From: Streptomyces sp. NBC_00425
GTDB taxonomy: Bacteria; Actinomycetota; Actinomycetes; Streptomycetales; Streptomycetaceae
Length of the DNA stretch: 64,000 bases
Direction: 5' to 3'
Assembly (NCBI RefSeq): GCF_036030735.1
Contig: NZ_CP107928.1
Coordinates: forward strand, 1,984,001 to 2,048,000
Shown here: positions 35,538-43,901 of the stretch, piece by piece
Layout of the letters: every line of letters begins with the position of its first letter
Numbering within the stretch: position 1 is the first letter of the stretch
Translations under genes and position numbers: made by a program
The notes under the pieces: model-generated
Seen by the model: the letters and a program-made list of their open reading frames with translations, nothing else
Told to the model about the DNA's origin: nothing
Databases searched by the model: none

Positions 35538-37037
35538 TCACCGGGTCCCACCTCGCAGGGATACGCCGGTTCCCTCCGGCTCTGGGCCGAAGGTGCGGGG
35601 GTCGCCCCCCGGGACGATGCTGTGGGCCGTCTCCTCGAACGCGAAGAGGCGACGGGGCCGGCCCAGGGCGCCGAGCGCGGCGTCCGCCGCGCTCACGCCG
35701 CTGCGGACCGCACCCTCCATGGTCGCGGGCCACCCTGTGGCGGTCCACGCTCCGGCCAGGTACAGGCCGGGGGCTTCGGTGCGGGCGCCGGGGCGGAGCC
35801 GCCCGACGCCGGGGGCGGGGGCGAACGTGGCGGTCCGCTCCCTGGTCACGAAGAAGTCCTTCACCTCGGCGCGGCGCGCGCCCGGCAGCAGCCGTCGCAG
35901 CTCGGGCAGATAGCGCTCGCGCAGGGCGGCGACGGGCTCGTCGATCTCGTCCTGTGCGGCGGACTGGGAGAGGGCGAGGTACTGGCCCTCGCGCAGCCCG
36001 GAGGCGTGGGTGCGGTCGAACACCCACTGCACGGGGGTGCCGAGGGCCGCGAAGAAGGGCGTGTCGAGCACCTTGCGGTCGTAGACGACGTGCACGTTGA
36101 GGATGGGCGCGGTGCCGATCTCGAGCAGTCGTCCGACGTCGTGGAGCGCTCCGGCGGGCAGCAGGTCGTAGGCCTCGCGCTGCGGTACGGCGAGCACGAC
36201 GGCGTCCGTGCGGAGCGTCTCGCCGGGAATCCGCACGCGCCAGGTCCCGTCGTCGTCGGGAGCGAGGGAGGCGACGCGGGTACGGACCTCGGTGCGCACG
36301 CCCGCGGAGTCGAGCGCCCTGCGGGCCAGCCGGTCGTGCAGCTCGCCCAGCGGGACGTGCGCCCAGCCGATGTCGGCCGCGCCCGGGTCGGACAGCAGGC
36401 CGGTCTTGAACACCATCGCGGCGAGCCCCAGCGAGCAGTCGCCCGCGACCGCGTTGAGGGTGGCGACCCCGACCAGGTCCCACAGGGCCTCGACGGCGCG
36501 CGCCGACTGTCCGTGCGCGGTCAGCCAGCTGCCGAAGTCCTGCGCGTCCAGGGCCGGATCGGCGAGGTCGAGCCCCTTCAGCGCGAGCGCCGCGCGGCCA
36601 ACCCTGGCGCGTTCGGCGAGCGAGAGGTGCGGATACGCGGCGAGGCTGCGCCCCAGATGCAGGGGCACCGGCAGGGCGTCGCGGCGCAGCCGGCCGAGCC
36701 GCCGCCCCTCGGGCTTGTCGACGTCGACGACGGGCACGTCGAGACGATTCTGCAGCGGCGCCAGCGCGCTGCCGTCGATGCGGTCGAGGAACCACCGGTA
36801 GGCGGTGCAGCAGCGCAGGTAGACGTGCTGTCCGTTGTCGACGGTCAGCTCGCCGCGCCGGAAGGAGAAGGCGAGGCCGCCGAGCCGGGGCCGCCCCTCG
36901 AGCAGGGTGACGCGCACACCCGCGTCGGCGAGCGCGAGCGCGGCGGTGACTCCGGCCAGCCCGCCCCCGACGACGACGGCGGTGCGCCCCGGAGGTCCGG
37001 GCGCCTGCGCGGCGTCCGCCAGCTGCTCGTCGTTCAT
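35538..37037 (-). CDS. hpnE: FAD-dependent hydroxysqualene reductase (HpnE)
   Basis: HpnE reduces hydroxysqualene to squalene, the last step of the HpnCDE route. The 499-aa phytoene desaturase-like flavoprotein has the FAD motif VVVGGGLAGVTAALALADAG followed by LLEGRPRLGGLAFSF, and a C-terminal FAD motif LYLAGAWTATGWPATMEGAVRSG. GGGAGGG lies eight bases before the ATG at 37037. About 150 bases without a gene separate it from hpnD (37038-37185). Confidence 0.95.
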   Translation of the reverse strand: MNDEQLADAAQAPGPPGRTAVVVGGGLAGVTAALALADAGVRVTLLEGRPRLGGLAFSFRRGELTVDNGQHVYLRCCTAYRWFLDRIDGSALAPLQNRLDVPVVDVDKPEGRRLGRLRRDALPVPLHLGRSLAAYPHLSLAERARVGRAALALKGLDLADPALDAQDFGSWLTAHGQSARAVEALWDLVGVATLNAVAGDCSLGLAAMVFKTGLLSDPGAADIGWAHVPLGELHDRLARRALDSAGVRTEVRTRVASLAPDDDGTWRVRIPGETLRTDAVVLAVPQREAYDLLPAGALHDVGRLLEIGTAPILNVHVVYDRKVLDTPFFAALGTPVQWVFDRTHASGLREGQYLALSQSAAQDEIDEPVAALRERYLPELRRLLPGARRAEVKDFFVTRERTATFAPAPGVGRLRPGARTEAPGLYLAGAWTATGWPATMEGAVRSGVSAADAALGALGRPRRLFAFEETAHSIVPGGDPRTFGPEPEGTGVSLRGGTR

Positions 37038-37185
37038 CGTGCACCCTCCCGTGCAGGCCGGCCCTGGTGTTTGAATGCTGCACCGCAGGCCGTCGCAGTC
37101 AGGGACGCCGCGCCGCACCGGAGGGTTGCGCACCGCTTTTCCCCGGTGGCGTCACCGTGGCCCAGGTCGTCGCCCGGCACGTCCA

Positions 37186-38136
37186 TCAGGCGTGCCTCCT
37201 GACGCTCCGTCGCGACACGTGCCGGGCGTCCAGGCCCGACAGGCCGCGCACGGCGACATAGGCCTTCTCCCGGCCGGGCAGCGAGACGCGGCCGCGCAGC
37301 ACGGCCTCGGGGTCGCGCTCGATGCGGTCGAGGAGCCGGCGGTAGATGCCGGCCATGGCGGCGACGCAGGCGCCGCTGCGCCGGTCGAGCATGGGCAGCA
37401 GCCGGTAGCCCTCGGCGAAAAGGGTGCGGGCCCGCCGCACCTCGAAGTGGACGAGACCCGCGAAGTCGGAGCCCTCCGGCGGCTTCGGCCCGTCGAACCC
37501 GGCCGAGCAGCCGAACTTGGCGAGGTCGTCGGCGGGCAGATAGGTCCGGCCGCCCGCCGCGTCCTCGCGCACGTCTCTGAGGATGTTCGTGAGCTGGAGT
37601 GCGAGCCCGAGCGTGTCGGCGTACTCCGGCGCGCGCTCGGCTCCGCGCGCCCCCGGCTGGGTGCCGAACACACCGAGGGAGAGCCGCCCGATGGCGCCCG
37701 CCACGCAGCGGCAGTACACCTTCAGGTCGTCCCAGGTCTCGTACGTCTCGCCGCGCACGTCCATCAGCACGCCGTCGATCAGTTCGTCCAGGCCGCCCAG
37801 CGGGACCGGGAAGGCCCGGGCCGTGTGCGCGAGGGCGACGGCGACGGGGTCGGTGTCGTCCTCCTCGATCTCGCCCGCGCGGATGCGGGTGAGCAGCGCC
37901 CTGGTGTCCTCGAGCCGGGCACTCTTGACGTCGCCGTCCAGCGCGCCGTCGCCGATGTCGTCGACGCGGCGCGAGAAGGCGTAGAGCGCCGACATCGCGC
38001 GGCGTTCGGGCGTGGGCAGCAGCCGGATCCCGTACGCGAAGTTGCGGGCCTGATGTCCGGTGACGGTCTCGCAGTAGCTGTAGGCGGCGAGTACCGGTGC
38101 GGACGCGTGCACGGACGACTCCACGGTCCGGATCAC
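37186..38136 (-). CDS. hpnD: Presqualene diphosphate synthase (HpnD)
   Basis: HpnD condenses two FPP to presqualene diphosphate. The 316-aa squalene/phytoene synthase family protein has Asp-rich motifs in RRVDDIGDG and ILRDVREDAAGGRTYLP, plus YCRCVAGAIGRLSL. The GTG start overlaps the hpnC stop (GTGA). It is the second of two tandem trans-isoprenyl synthases, which together with HpnE replace the classical NADPH-dependent squalene synthase. Confidence 0.95.
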   Translation of the reverse strand: MIRTVESSVHASAPVLAAYSYCETVTGHQARNFAYGIRLLPTPERRAMSALYAFSRRVDDIGDGALDGDVKSARLEDTRALLTRIRAGEIEEDDTDPVAVALAHTARAFPVPLGGLDELIDGVLMDVRGETYETWDDLKVYCRCVAGAIGRLSLGVFGTQPGARGAERAPEYADTLGLALQLTNILRDVREDAAGGRTYLPADDLAKFGCSAGFDGPKPPEGSDFAGLVHFEVRRARTLFAEGYRLLPMLDRRSGACVAAMAGIYRRLLDRIERDPEAVLRGRVSLPGREKAYVAVRGLSGLDARHVSRRSVRRHA

Positions 38137-39035
38137 CCCTCTCCTCGCAGGGTCACGCCCACCTCGCGCAGCAACTGGAGCTTGCCGGGCTTGGGCGGGC
38201 CGGGAAGTACGTCGTACTCGGCGGCGGCGATCGCTCGGATCGCCGCCCTTCCTCCCGCCACGAACCCCGCGAGCAGCAGTCTCAGCCTGCCGTGGACGCT
38301 ACCCACCAAGGGGGCGCCTTCATTCAGCAGATCGCGGGCGCGTTGCGCCTCGTACGCGACCAGCGCGCGCACCGACGCGCCCGCGGTCCCCTCGGCAAGG
38401 TCCGTTTCCTGGACGTGAAAGCGCTTCATGTCCGCGGCGGGCAGGTAGACACGGTCACGGCCGAGGTCCTCGGTCACGTCCTGCAGGTGTTCGACGATCT
38501 GCAGTGCGGTGCAGACGGAGTCGGAGAGGCGGATCCGCTCGGGGCTCGAGGCGCCGGTGACGGCGAGGACCAGTCGGCCCACGGGATTGGCGGACAGCTC
38601 GCAGTAGGCGAGGAGGTCGTCGTAGGTCTCGTAGCGGGTGACGAGCTGGTCCTGCCGGTTGGCGGCGATCAGGCCGAGGAAGGGCTCCGGACCGAGCGCG
38701 CGGCGGCGGACGGCCGGCTGGAGGCGGCGCAGCAGAGGGTGCCGGGGCGTGCCGTCGAAGACCCGTCGCAGATCGGCCTCGAACGCGTCCAGCAGGACCA
38801 TGCGGTCCGCGGCCTCGGCGGCCGGCACGCCGAGCAGCCGGGCGTCGGCGCCGCCCGGCGCGAGGTCTCCGTCGCCGATGTCGTCGACGAGACGGGCGAA
38901 GCCGTACACCGCCATGAGGTCGTCACGCCAGGCCCGGGGCAGGAAGAAGGGGGCCACGGGGAAGTTCTCGTGCGCGGCCTTGTCCAGCGTGGCGTCCACC
39001 GGGTCGCCGACGCCCGGCGCGGCGGTCGCCGTCAT
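38133..39035 (-). CDS. hpnC: Hydroxysqualene synthase (HpnC)
   Basis: HpnC converts presqualene diphosphate to hydroxysqualene. The 300-aa squalene/phytoene synthase family protein has AAHENFPVAPFFLPRAWRDDLMAVYGFARLVDDIGDG and EHLQDVTEDLGRDRVYLP as the two Asp-rich regions. HENFPV near the N-terminus separates HpnC from HpnD. It is the first gene of the hopanoid operon, with the upstream region holding the operon promoter. Confidence 0.95.
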   Translation of the reverse strand: MTATAAPGVGDPVDATLDKAAHENFPVAPFFLPRAWRDDLMAVYGFARLVDDIGDGDLAPGGADARLLGVPAAEAADRMVLLDAFEADLRRVFDGTPRHPLLRRLQPAVRRRALGPEPFLGLIAANRQDQLVTRYETYDDLLAYCELSANPVGRLVLAVTGASSPERIRLSDSVCTALQIVEHLQDVTEDLGRDRVYLPAADMKRFHVQETDLAEGTAGASVRALVAYEAQRARDLLNEGAPLVGSVHGRLRLLLAGFVAGGRAAIRAIAAAEYDVLPGPPKPGKLQLLREVGVTLRGEG

Positions 39036-39348
39036 CCCCGGCCGCCCGCTGCGGAAACGGCGCGGCCTGCGCTGAGCTGGGGAGTTTCCGTAGCCAATGC
39101 CGTCACATCTCCCGTTCTACACTGCTGACCCAATACACACTATTTCGGACACGCCGCCCGCACGTCGGCGCGGGCTTCGGCCATGGGCGCTGAGCGTTAT
39201 CGCCCCACTTGACGCGTTTCGGGACCGGTCCAGCTTACGTTGTACAACGCAGCAAGGTGCGCAGGGGTGTCCTGCACATCACAACAACACACCGATTGGC
39301 GTCAAGATTCCTTGCGCGGGCGGGAGTTGACGCTTCCTTTGCAGACGC
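39036..39348. other. Regulatory region upstream of the hopanoid operon
   Basis: This gap separates hpnC from the ABC ATPase terminator, and its distal half is A/T-richer. It contains the perfect palindrome CGTTGTACAACG (39238-39249), GGACCGGTCC just before it, and inverted copies of GCGTCAA/TTGACGC (about 39299-39332). On the minus strand a GCGATAA element (near 39197) resembles the -10 of sporulation sigma factor WhiG, but no correctly spaced -35 TAAA was found. No gene is seen. Confidence 0.45.
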
Positions 39349-39380
39349 GGGGCCCCGCCGGACAGTTCCGACGGGGCCCC
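39349..39380 (-). terminator. 14-bp hairpin terminator after the ABC ATPase
   Basis: GGGGCCCCGCCGGA (39349-39362) pairs with TCCGACGGGGCCCC (39367-39380), with one mismatch and a four-base loop. It lies just past the exporter ATPase stop. Confidence 0.8.
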
Positions 39381-39391
39381 GGCGGCACGAG

Positions 39392-40183
39392 CTACTTGCC
39401 CGAGAACTTCTCGTACTCCCGCAGGACCTCTTCGGTCGGCCCGTCCAGACGCAGTTCACCGCGTTCCAGCCAGAGCACCCGGTCGCAGGTGTCCCTGATC
39501 GACTGGTTGCTGTGGCTGACCAGGAACACCGTGCCGGCCTGCTCGCGCAGCTCGCGCACCCGTGCCTCGGAGCGCCGGCGGAACTTGGCGTCGCCGGTGG
39601 CGAGGGCCTCGTCGATCATCAGGACGTCGTGGTCCTTGGCCGCGGCGATGGAGAACCGCAGCCGGGCCTGCATGCCGGAGGAGTAGGTGCGCATCGGCAG
39701 GCTGATGAAGTCGCCCTTCTCGTTGATGCCCGAGAAGTCGACGATCCCCTGGTAGCGCTCCCTGATCTCCTCACGGGACATGCCCATCGCCAGACCGCCC
39801 AGGGTGACGTTGCGTTCGCCGGTGAGGTCGTTCATCATCGCGGCGTTGACGCCGAGCAGCGAGGGCTGTCCGTCGGTGTAGACCTTGCCGCTCTCCGGCG
39901 GCAGCAGCCCGGCGATGGCGCGCAGCAGCGTGGACTTGCCCGAGCCGTTGGAGCCGATCAGACCGATGGCCTCGCCCCGGTGGGCGACGAAGGAGACGCC
40001 GCGCACCGCGTGCACCTTGCGCACGCCGCGTTCCTCACCGCGCTTGACGATACGGCTGAGGGCGGCGGTGGCGCTGCCCTTCCCGCTCTTGGCGCCGTTG
40101 ACGCGGTAGACGATGTGGACCTCGTCGGCGATGACCGTCGGGACCCTACGTCCCGCCTTCTCCCCCGGAAGCGGATCAACCAC
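39392..40183 (-). CDS. Polysaccharide/teichoic acid exporter ATPase (Wzt/TagH-like)
   Basis: This 263-aa ABC ATPase has Walker A GLIGSNGSGKSTLL, the signature YSSGMQARLRFS, Walker B VLMIDEALATGDAKF and the switch histidine in VSHSNQSI. The Walker B ending DEALATGD and the first-half sequence place it in the O-antigen/teichoic-acid export subfamily. It lacks the C-terminal sugar-binding domain of long Wzt proteins. It overlaps the permease gene by eight bases and ends the locus at a hairpin terminator. Works with the permease to export a lipid-linked glycan or polymer. Confidence 0.92.
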   Translation of the reverse strand: MVDPLPGEKAGRRVPTVIADEVHIVYRVNGAKSGKGSATAALSRIVKRGEERGVRKVHAVRGVSFVAHRGEAIGLIGSNGSGKSTLLRAIAGLLPPESGKVYTDGQPSLLGVNAAMMNDLTGERNVTLGGLAMGMSREEIRERYQGIVDFSGINEKGDFISLPMRTYSSGMQARLRFSIAAAKDHDVLMIDEALATGDAKFRRRSEARVRELREQAGTVFLVSHSNQSIRDTCDRVLWLERGELRLDGPTEEVLREYEKFSGK

Positions 40184-41105
40184 GGCCGTACCTCTCCTCC
40201 GCCTTCCAGAAGTACACGAACCCGCCGACGGCCATGAGGACCGCCCAGCCGCCCGCGACCGCCCACACGTGGTCGGGCAGGTTCTCCGCGCCGTACTCCT
40301 CGATGAGCGCGAAGCGCATGAGGTCCATGTAGATGGCGGCGGGGTTCCACTGCAGGACGTTCGCCACCCACTGCGGCTTGTCCGCGAGGAAGACGGGGAT
40401 GGAGAACATCACGCCGGAGGCGTACATCCACGTCCGCATCACGAACGGCATCAGCTGCGCCAGGTCGGGGGTCTTCGCGCCGGCCCGCGCGAACACCAGC
40501 GCCAGGCCGGTGTTGAAGCAGAACTGCAGGGCCAGCACCGGGACGATCAGCGTCCAGGACAGGTCCGGGTAGCTGCCCATGCCGATCACCACGGCGAACA
40601 GCACCAGCATCGAGTACAGCAGTTGCTGGAGCTGCTGCAGCGCGAAGGAGATCGGCAGCGAGGCGCGCGGGAAGTGCAGCGCGCGCACCAGACCGAGGTT
40701 GCCGGAGATCGCCCGGACGCCGCTCATCACCGAGGTCTGCGTGAAGGTGAACACGAAGACGCCCGTGACCAGGAAGGGGATGTACACGTCCTTGGGCATC
40801 CCGCGACTGGCGTTCAGGAGGAGGCCGAAGATCATGAAGTACACGGCCGCGTTCAGCAAGGGCGTTGCCACCTGCCACAGTTGGCCCAGCTTGGCCTGGC
40901 TGTACTGCGCGGCCAGCTTCGCCCGGGAGAACGCCAGGATGAAGTGACGGCGCCCCCACAGCTGGCGCACGTACTCCCGCAGCGGAGGCCGGGCGCCGCT
41001 CACGGCCAGCCCGTACCTGGCTGCCAGCTGCGCCGCCGTGAGGCCCTCGTCGGGCGACGGAAGCGCGCTCACGGCGACTCCGACGTCATGCGTTGTCTCA
41101 CTCAC
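40176..41105 (-). CDS. Polysaccharide/teichoic acid exporter permease (Wzm/TagG-like)
   Basis: The 309-aa integral membrane protein has a cytoplasmic N-terminus with an amphipathic LREYVRQLWGRRHFILAFSRAKLAAQYSQAKLGQLWQVATPLLNA, typical of ABC-2 exporters, and six predicted TM helices. NP(A)A(I)YMDLMRFAL near the last loop is a usual Wzm/TagG feature. It overlaps the ATPase gene. About 96 bases separate it from the glycosyltransferase gene, so it may share the operon or have a weak promoter of its own. Confidence 0.92.
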   Translation of the reverse strand: MSETTHDVGVAVSALPSPDEGLTAAQLAARYGLAVSGARPPLREYVRQLWGRRHFILAFSRAKLAAQYSQAKLGQLWQVATPLLNAAVYFMIFGLLLNASRGMPKDVYIPFLVTGVFVFTFTQTSVMSGVRAISGNLGLVRALHFPRASLPISFALQQLQQLLYSMLVLFAVVIGMGSYPDLSWTLIVPVLALQFCFNTGLALVFARAGAKTPDLAQLMPFVMRTWMYASGVMFSIPVFLADKPQWVANVLQWNPAAIYMDLMRFALIEEYGAENLPDHVWAVAGGWAVLMAVGGFVYFWKAEERYGRG

Positions 41106-41201
41106 AGGTAGGAAACCTTCGTCTTCGGGATGCGCGGCCTTGAGGGGGCCCGCATGAGCCGGGGGCCGCGGTACGTCCCGGGGCCCTCAGGGACGAGCTT
41201 G

Positions 41202-42086
41202 TCAGATCACCGGAGGCCGGCCCAGTCGGGTCAGCCGCCACACCGTACGCCACTTCATGGGCCTGCGCGGCCCGCAGGGAGTGCTCCAGCCCTCCCGGAA
41301 ACCGCCGAACCACGCCTTCAGGGCCGGCCCCGAGGGGCGGCGGACCAGCGTGAGCAGCATCCAGACCCCGAGGTAGACCGGGACCAGCGGGGCGGGAAGG
41401 TTCCGGCGGGCCAGCCACACCCGGTTGCGGGCCACCATGCGGTGGTAGACCGCGTGCCGTGAGGGCGCGGTCGTCGGGTGGTACAGCACCATGTCCGAGC
41501 GGTAGTCGATCATCCAGCCCGCGTCGAGCGCCCGCCACGCGAGGTCGGTCTCCTCATGGGCGTAGAAGAACTCGCCGGGGAGGCCGCCGACCTGCTCGAG
41601 CACCTTCGTGCGGACGGCGTTCGCGCCGCCGAGGAAGGTGGTGACCCGGGACGAGCGCATCGGGTCGGAGGCACGCAGCCGGGGCACGTGGCGGCGCTGG
41701 GTGACGCCGGTGTCGGGGTCGGCGATCCGGAAGCTGATGATGCCCAGTTCCGGATCGGCGTCGAAGGCCCGGCGGCACAGCTCGGCCGTGTCCGTGTGGG
41801 CCAGCAGTCCGTCGTCGTCCAGGAAGAGCAGGACGTCGACGTCGCGGCCGCCGGGCCCGAAGGCCTCGATGCCGACGTTGCGGCCGCCGGGGATGCCGAG
41901 GTTCTCGGGCAGCTCGACCGTCCGGACGCCCTCGGGGACGTCCGGGACGGGCGCGCCGTTGCCGACCACGACCACCTCCACCCGGTCGCCGTCCTGCCCT
42001 GCGACCGAGTCGAGCAGGGCCCGCAGCTCGTCGGGGCGGTTGCCCATGGTGATGATCACCGCGCCGACCTTCGTCGCCGCGCTCAC
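41202..42086 (-). CDS. GT2-family glycosyltransferase
   Basis: This 294-aa GT-A fold transferase has the start GAVIITMGNRPDELRALLDSVAGQ, the metal-binding DxD-like block LLFLDDDGLL, FLGGANAVRTKVLEQVGGLPGEFFYAHEETDLAWRA with the catalytic ED(E/T)D region, and a hydrophobic C-terminal segment that may contact the membrane. It resembles rhamnosyl/galactosyl transferases of surface glycans. The GTG start overlaps the stop of the CDP-alcohol phosphatidyltransferase (GTGA). Donor and acceptor are unknown. Confidence 0.9.
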   Translation of the reverse strand: MSAATKVGAVIITMGNRPDELRALLDSVAGQDGDRVEVVVVGNGAPVPDVPEGVRTVELPENLGIPGGRNVGIEAFGPGGRDVDVLLFLDDDGLLAHTDTAELCRRAFDADPELGIISFRIADPDTGVTQRRHVPRLRASDPMRSSRVTTFLGGANAVRTKVLEQVGGLPGEFFYAHEETDLAWRALDAGWMIDYRSDMVLYHPTTAPSRHAVYHRMVARNRVWLARRNLPAPLVPVYLGVWMLLTLVRRPSGPALKAWFGGFREGWSTPCGPRRPMKWRTVWRLTRLGRPPVI

Positions 42087-42862
42087 TTGAGCCTGCTCGA
42101 GGCGAGGATGGACACCAGGTGCAGCAGCGTCTGCAGCAGCGCGATGCCGGCCAGCACGGCCACACCGAGCCGGGAGAAGAACAGGTCGCCGCGCATCTGG
42201 TCGGCGACGGCCAGGACCAGGATGAGCAGGGACGCCTCGATGCCGAGGATCAGCCGGTGGAACTGGAGCGCCGAGGCGGCCCGGCGGGCCAGCGCCATGC
42301 CGGAGGAGCGCGGCTCGGACGCCGACTCCTTGACCGGCGGCATCCCGCCCTGGTGGCGGGCGACGCCGACGAGGTCGGTCTCCGCCTTGATCAGGATCGC
42401 GCCGAGCGCGGCCAGCGTGCCGAGGAAGGCCCACAGCCAGTCGATGCGCCCGCTGCCCCACAGGTCGGCGGCGCGCAGACCGAAACCGACGAGCACGGCC
42501 GCGTCGGTCAGGTACGCGCCGACCCGGTCCAGATAGACCCCGGCCAGCGAGTACTGCTTCTTCCAGCGCGCGATCTCGCCGTCCACGCAGTCCAGCAGCA
42601 GGTACATCTGGACGCAGACCACGCCGAGCACGGCACCCGTGATCCCCGGCACCAGCAGGGCCGGGGCCGCGAGCACCCCGAAGACGGTCATCAGATACGT
42701 GAGCTGGTTGGGCGTGACCCTGGTGTTCACCAGGTAGCGGTCCACCCGCAGGGACACCTCACGCATGTAGAGGCGTCCCATCCAGTGCTCACCGCTGCGC
42801 CGGTCCTTCACCCCCGGGGGGTGGACGACCGGTCTGAGTTCAGCTACCGATGGCCTTGACAT
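42083..42862 (-). CDS. CDP-alcohol phosphatidyltransferase, atypical motif
   Basis: This 259-aa membrane protein has about six TM helices. The signature reads DCVDGEIARWKKQYSLAG then VYLDRVGA, so the first three aspartates are present but the fourth, the proposed catalytic base, is alanine. It may be inactive, use another base, or make a different transfer. The ATG at 42862 overlaps the dehydrogenase gene by 23 bases with no clear Shine-Dalgarno, which suggests coupling or a later start. Its stop overlaps the GT2 start. Family members move a phospho-alcohol from CDP to a second alcohol. Confidence 0.85.
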   Translation of the reverse strand: MSRPSVAELRPVVHPPGVKDRRSGEHWMGRLYMREVSLRVDRYLVNTRVTPNQLTYLMTVFGVLAAPALLVPGITGAVLGVVCVQMYLLLDCVDGEIARWKKQYSLAGVYLDRVGAYLTDAAVLVGFGLRAADLWGSGRIDWLWAFLGTLAALGAILIKAETDLVGVARHQGGMPPVKESASEPRSSGMALARRAASALQFHRLILGIEASLLILVLAVADQMRGDLFFSRLGVAVLAGIALLQTLLHLVSILASSRLK

Positions 42863-43901
42863 ATTCGGTGTAGACGTCCTTGATCTGGTCGGGCTTGAGG
42901 TCGAGGTGTTCGAGGATCGTGTAGCGGCCGGGCCGGGTCTCGGGAGCGAACCCCACGGCGCGGACGAACTCGTCCACCGTGAAGCCGATGTCCTGCGGCA
43001 GGACGGGCAGTCCGTGCCGCCGCAGTACCTGGGCCATGTAGGCCGACTCCTCGTGCGCTCCGCGCAGGTACATCGCGAAGGCCGCGCCGAGTCCGCACTG
43101 TTCCCCGTGGGCCGCGGCCCGCCGGGGGAAGAGCAGGTCGAAGGCGTGGTTGATCTCGTGGCACGCGCCGGAGGAGGGGCGGGAGTCGCCCGACACCGAC
43201 ATCGCGATGCCGCTGAGCACCAGTGCCTCGGCCAGCACCTGGAGGAAGCCGGTGTCGCCGATGCCGCCCGGGTGCCGCAGCACGGCCTCGCCGGCCTGGC
43301 GGGCGATCGCGGCCGCGAGACCGTCGATCTTCTCGCCCTTGACCTGGTGGGCGAGCTCCCAGTCGGCGATCGCCGAGATGTTGGACACCGCGTCGCCGAT
43401 GCCGGCGCGCACGAACCGCACCGGCGCCTCGCGGATGACGTCCAGGTCGATGACGACCGCGATCGGGTTCGGCACGCCGTAGGAGCCGCGCCCCGCGTCG
43501 TTGTCGAGGGTGGCGACCGGCGAACACAGGCCGTCGTGCGCGAGGTTCGTCGGCACGGCGACCAGCGGCAGGCCCACCCGCGCCGCGGCGAACTTGGCGC
43601 AGTCGATGATCTTGCCGCCGCCCAGGCCCACGACGGCGTCGTAGTGGCCGGCCTTTATGTCGCCGGCCAGCTGGACGGCGTCGTCGAGGGTGCCGCCGCC
43701 CACCTCGTACCAGGTGGCGCCGGGCAGGGCCGGGGTGAGACGCTCGCGCAGCCGGGCGCCCGAGCCGCCGCTGACGGCGATCGCGAGCTTGCCCGAGTGC
43801 GAGATGCGCTCGTCGGCGAGGACCCCGACCAGGTCGTCGAGGGCGCCCGGGCGGATGTCCACGACCACCGGTGAGGGAATCAGCCGGGTCAGTACTGGCA
43901 C
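42840..43901 (-). CDS. Glycerol-1-phosphate dehydrogenase-like (iron-containing ADH family)
   Basis: This 353-aa protein has the dehydroquinate synthase/glycerol dehydrogenase-like fold: VVGLGGGKIIDCAKFAA (NAD-binding GGGxxxD), PTNLAHDGLCSPVATL, and metal ligands in DAVSN and SGACHEINHAFDLL with AAAHGEQCGLGAAFAM. The HDGxxSP block and overall pattern are closest to the sn-glycerol-1-phosphate dehydrogenase branch (archaeal EgsA, bacterial AraM). It would reduce a ketone phosphate such as DHAP to an alcohol phosphate for the adjacent cytidylyltransferase. The start is GTG 43901, with GGGAG five bases before it; it overlaps the previous gene by 13 bases. Confidence 0.85.
   Translation of the reverse strand: MPVLTRLIPSPVVVDIRPGALDDLVGVLADERISHSGKLAIAVSGGSGARLRERLTPALPGATWYEVGGGTLDDAVQLAGDIKAGHYDAVVGLGGGKIIDCAKFAAARVGLPLVAVPTNLAHDGLCSPVATLDNDAGRGSYGVPNPIAVVIDLDVIREAPVRFVRAGIGDAVSNISAIADWELAHQVKGEKIDGLAAAIARQAGEAVLRHPGGIGDTGFLQVLAEALVLSGIAMSVSGDSRPSSGACHEINHAFDLLFPRRAAAHGEQCGLGAAFAMYLRGAHEESAYMAQVLRRHGLPVLPQDIGFTVDEFVRAVGFAPETRPGRYTILEHLDLKPDQIKDVYTEYVKAIGS

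Noticed and set aside
32255..39035. Carotenoid cluster (phytoene synthase and desaturase-like genes)
   Set aside because: Tandem HpnC/HpnD with HpnE next to shc, hpnG and hpnH defines the squalene/hopanoid route.
39190..39230. WhiG-dependent promoter for the hopanoid operon
   Set aside because: The GCGATAA part is present, but no TAAA lies 15-16 bases upstream; kept only as a low-confidence note.
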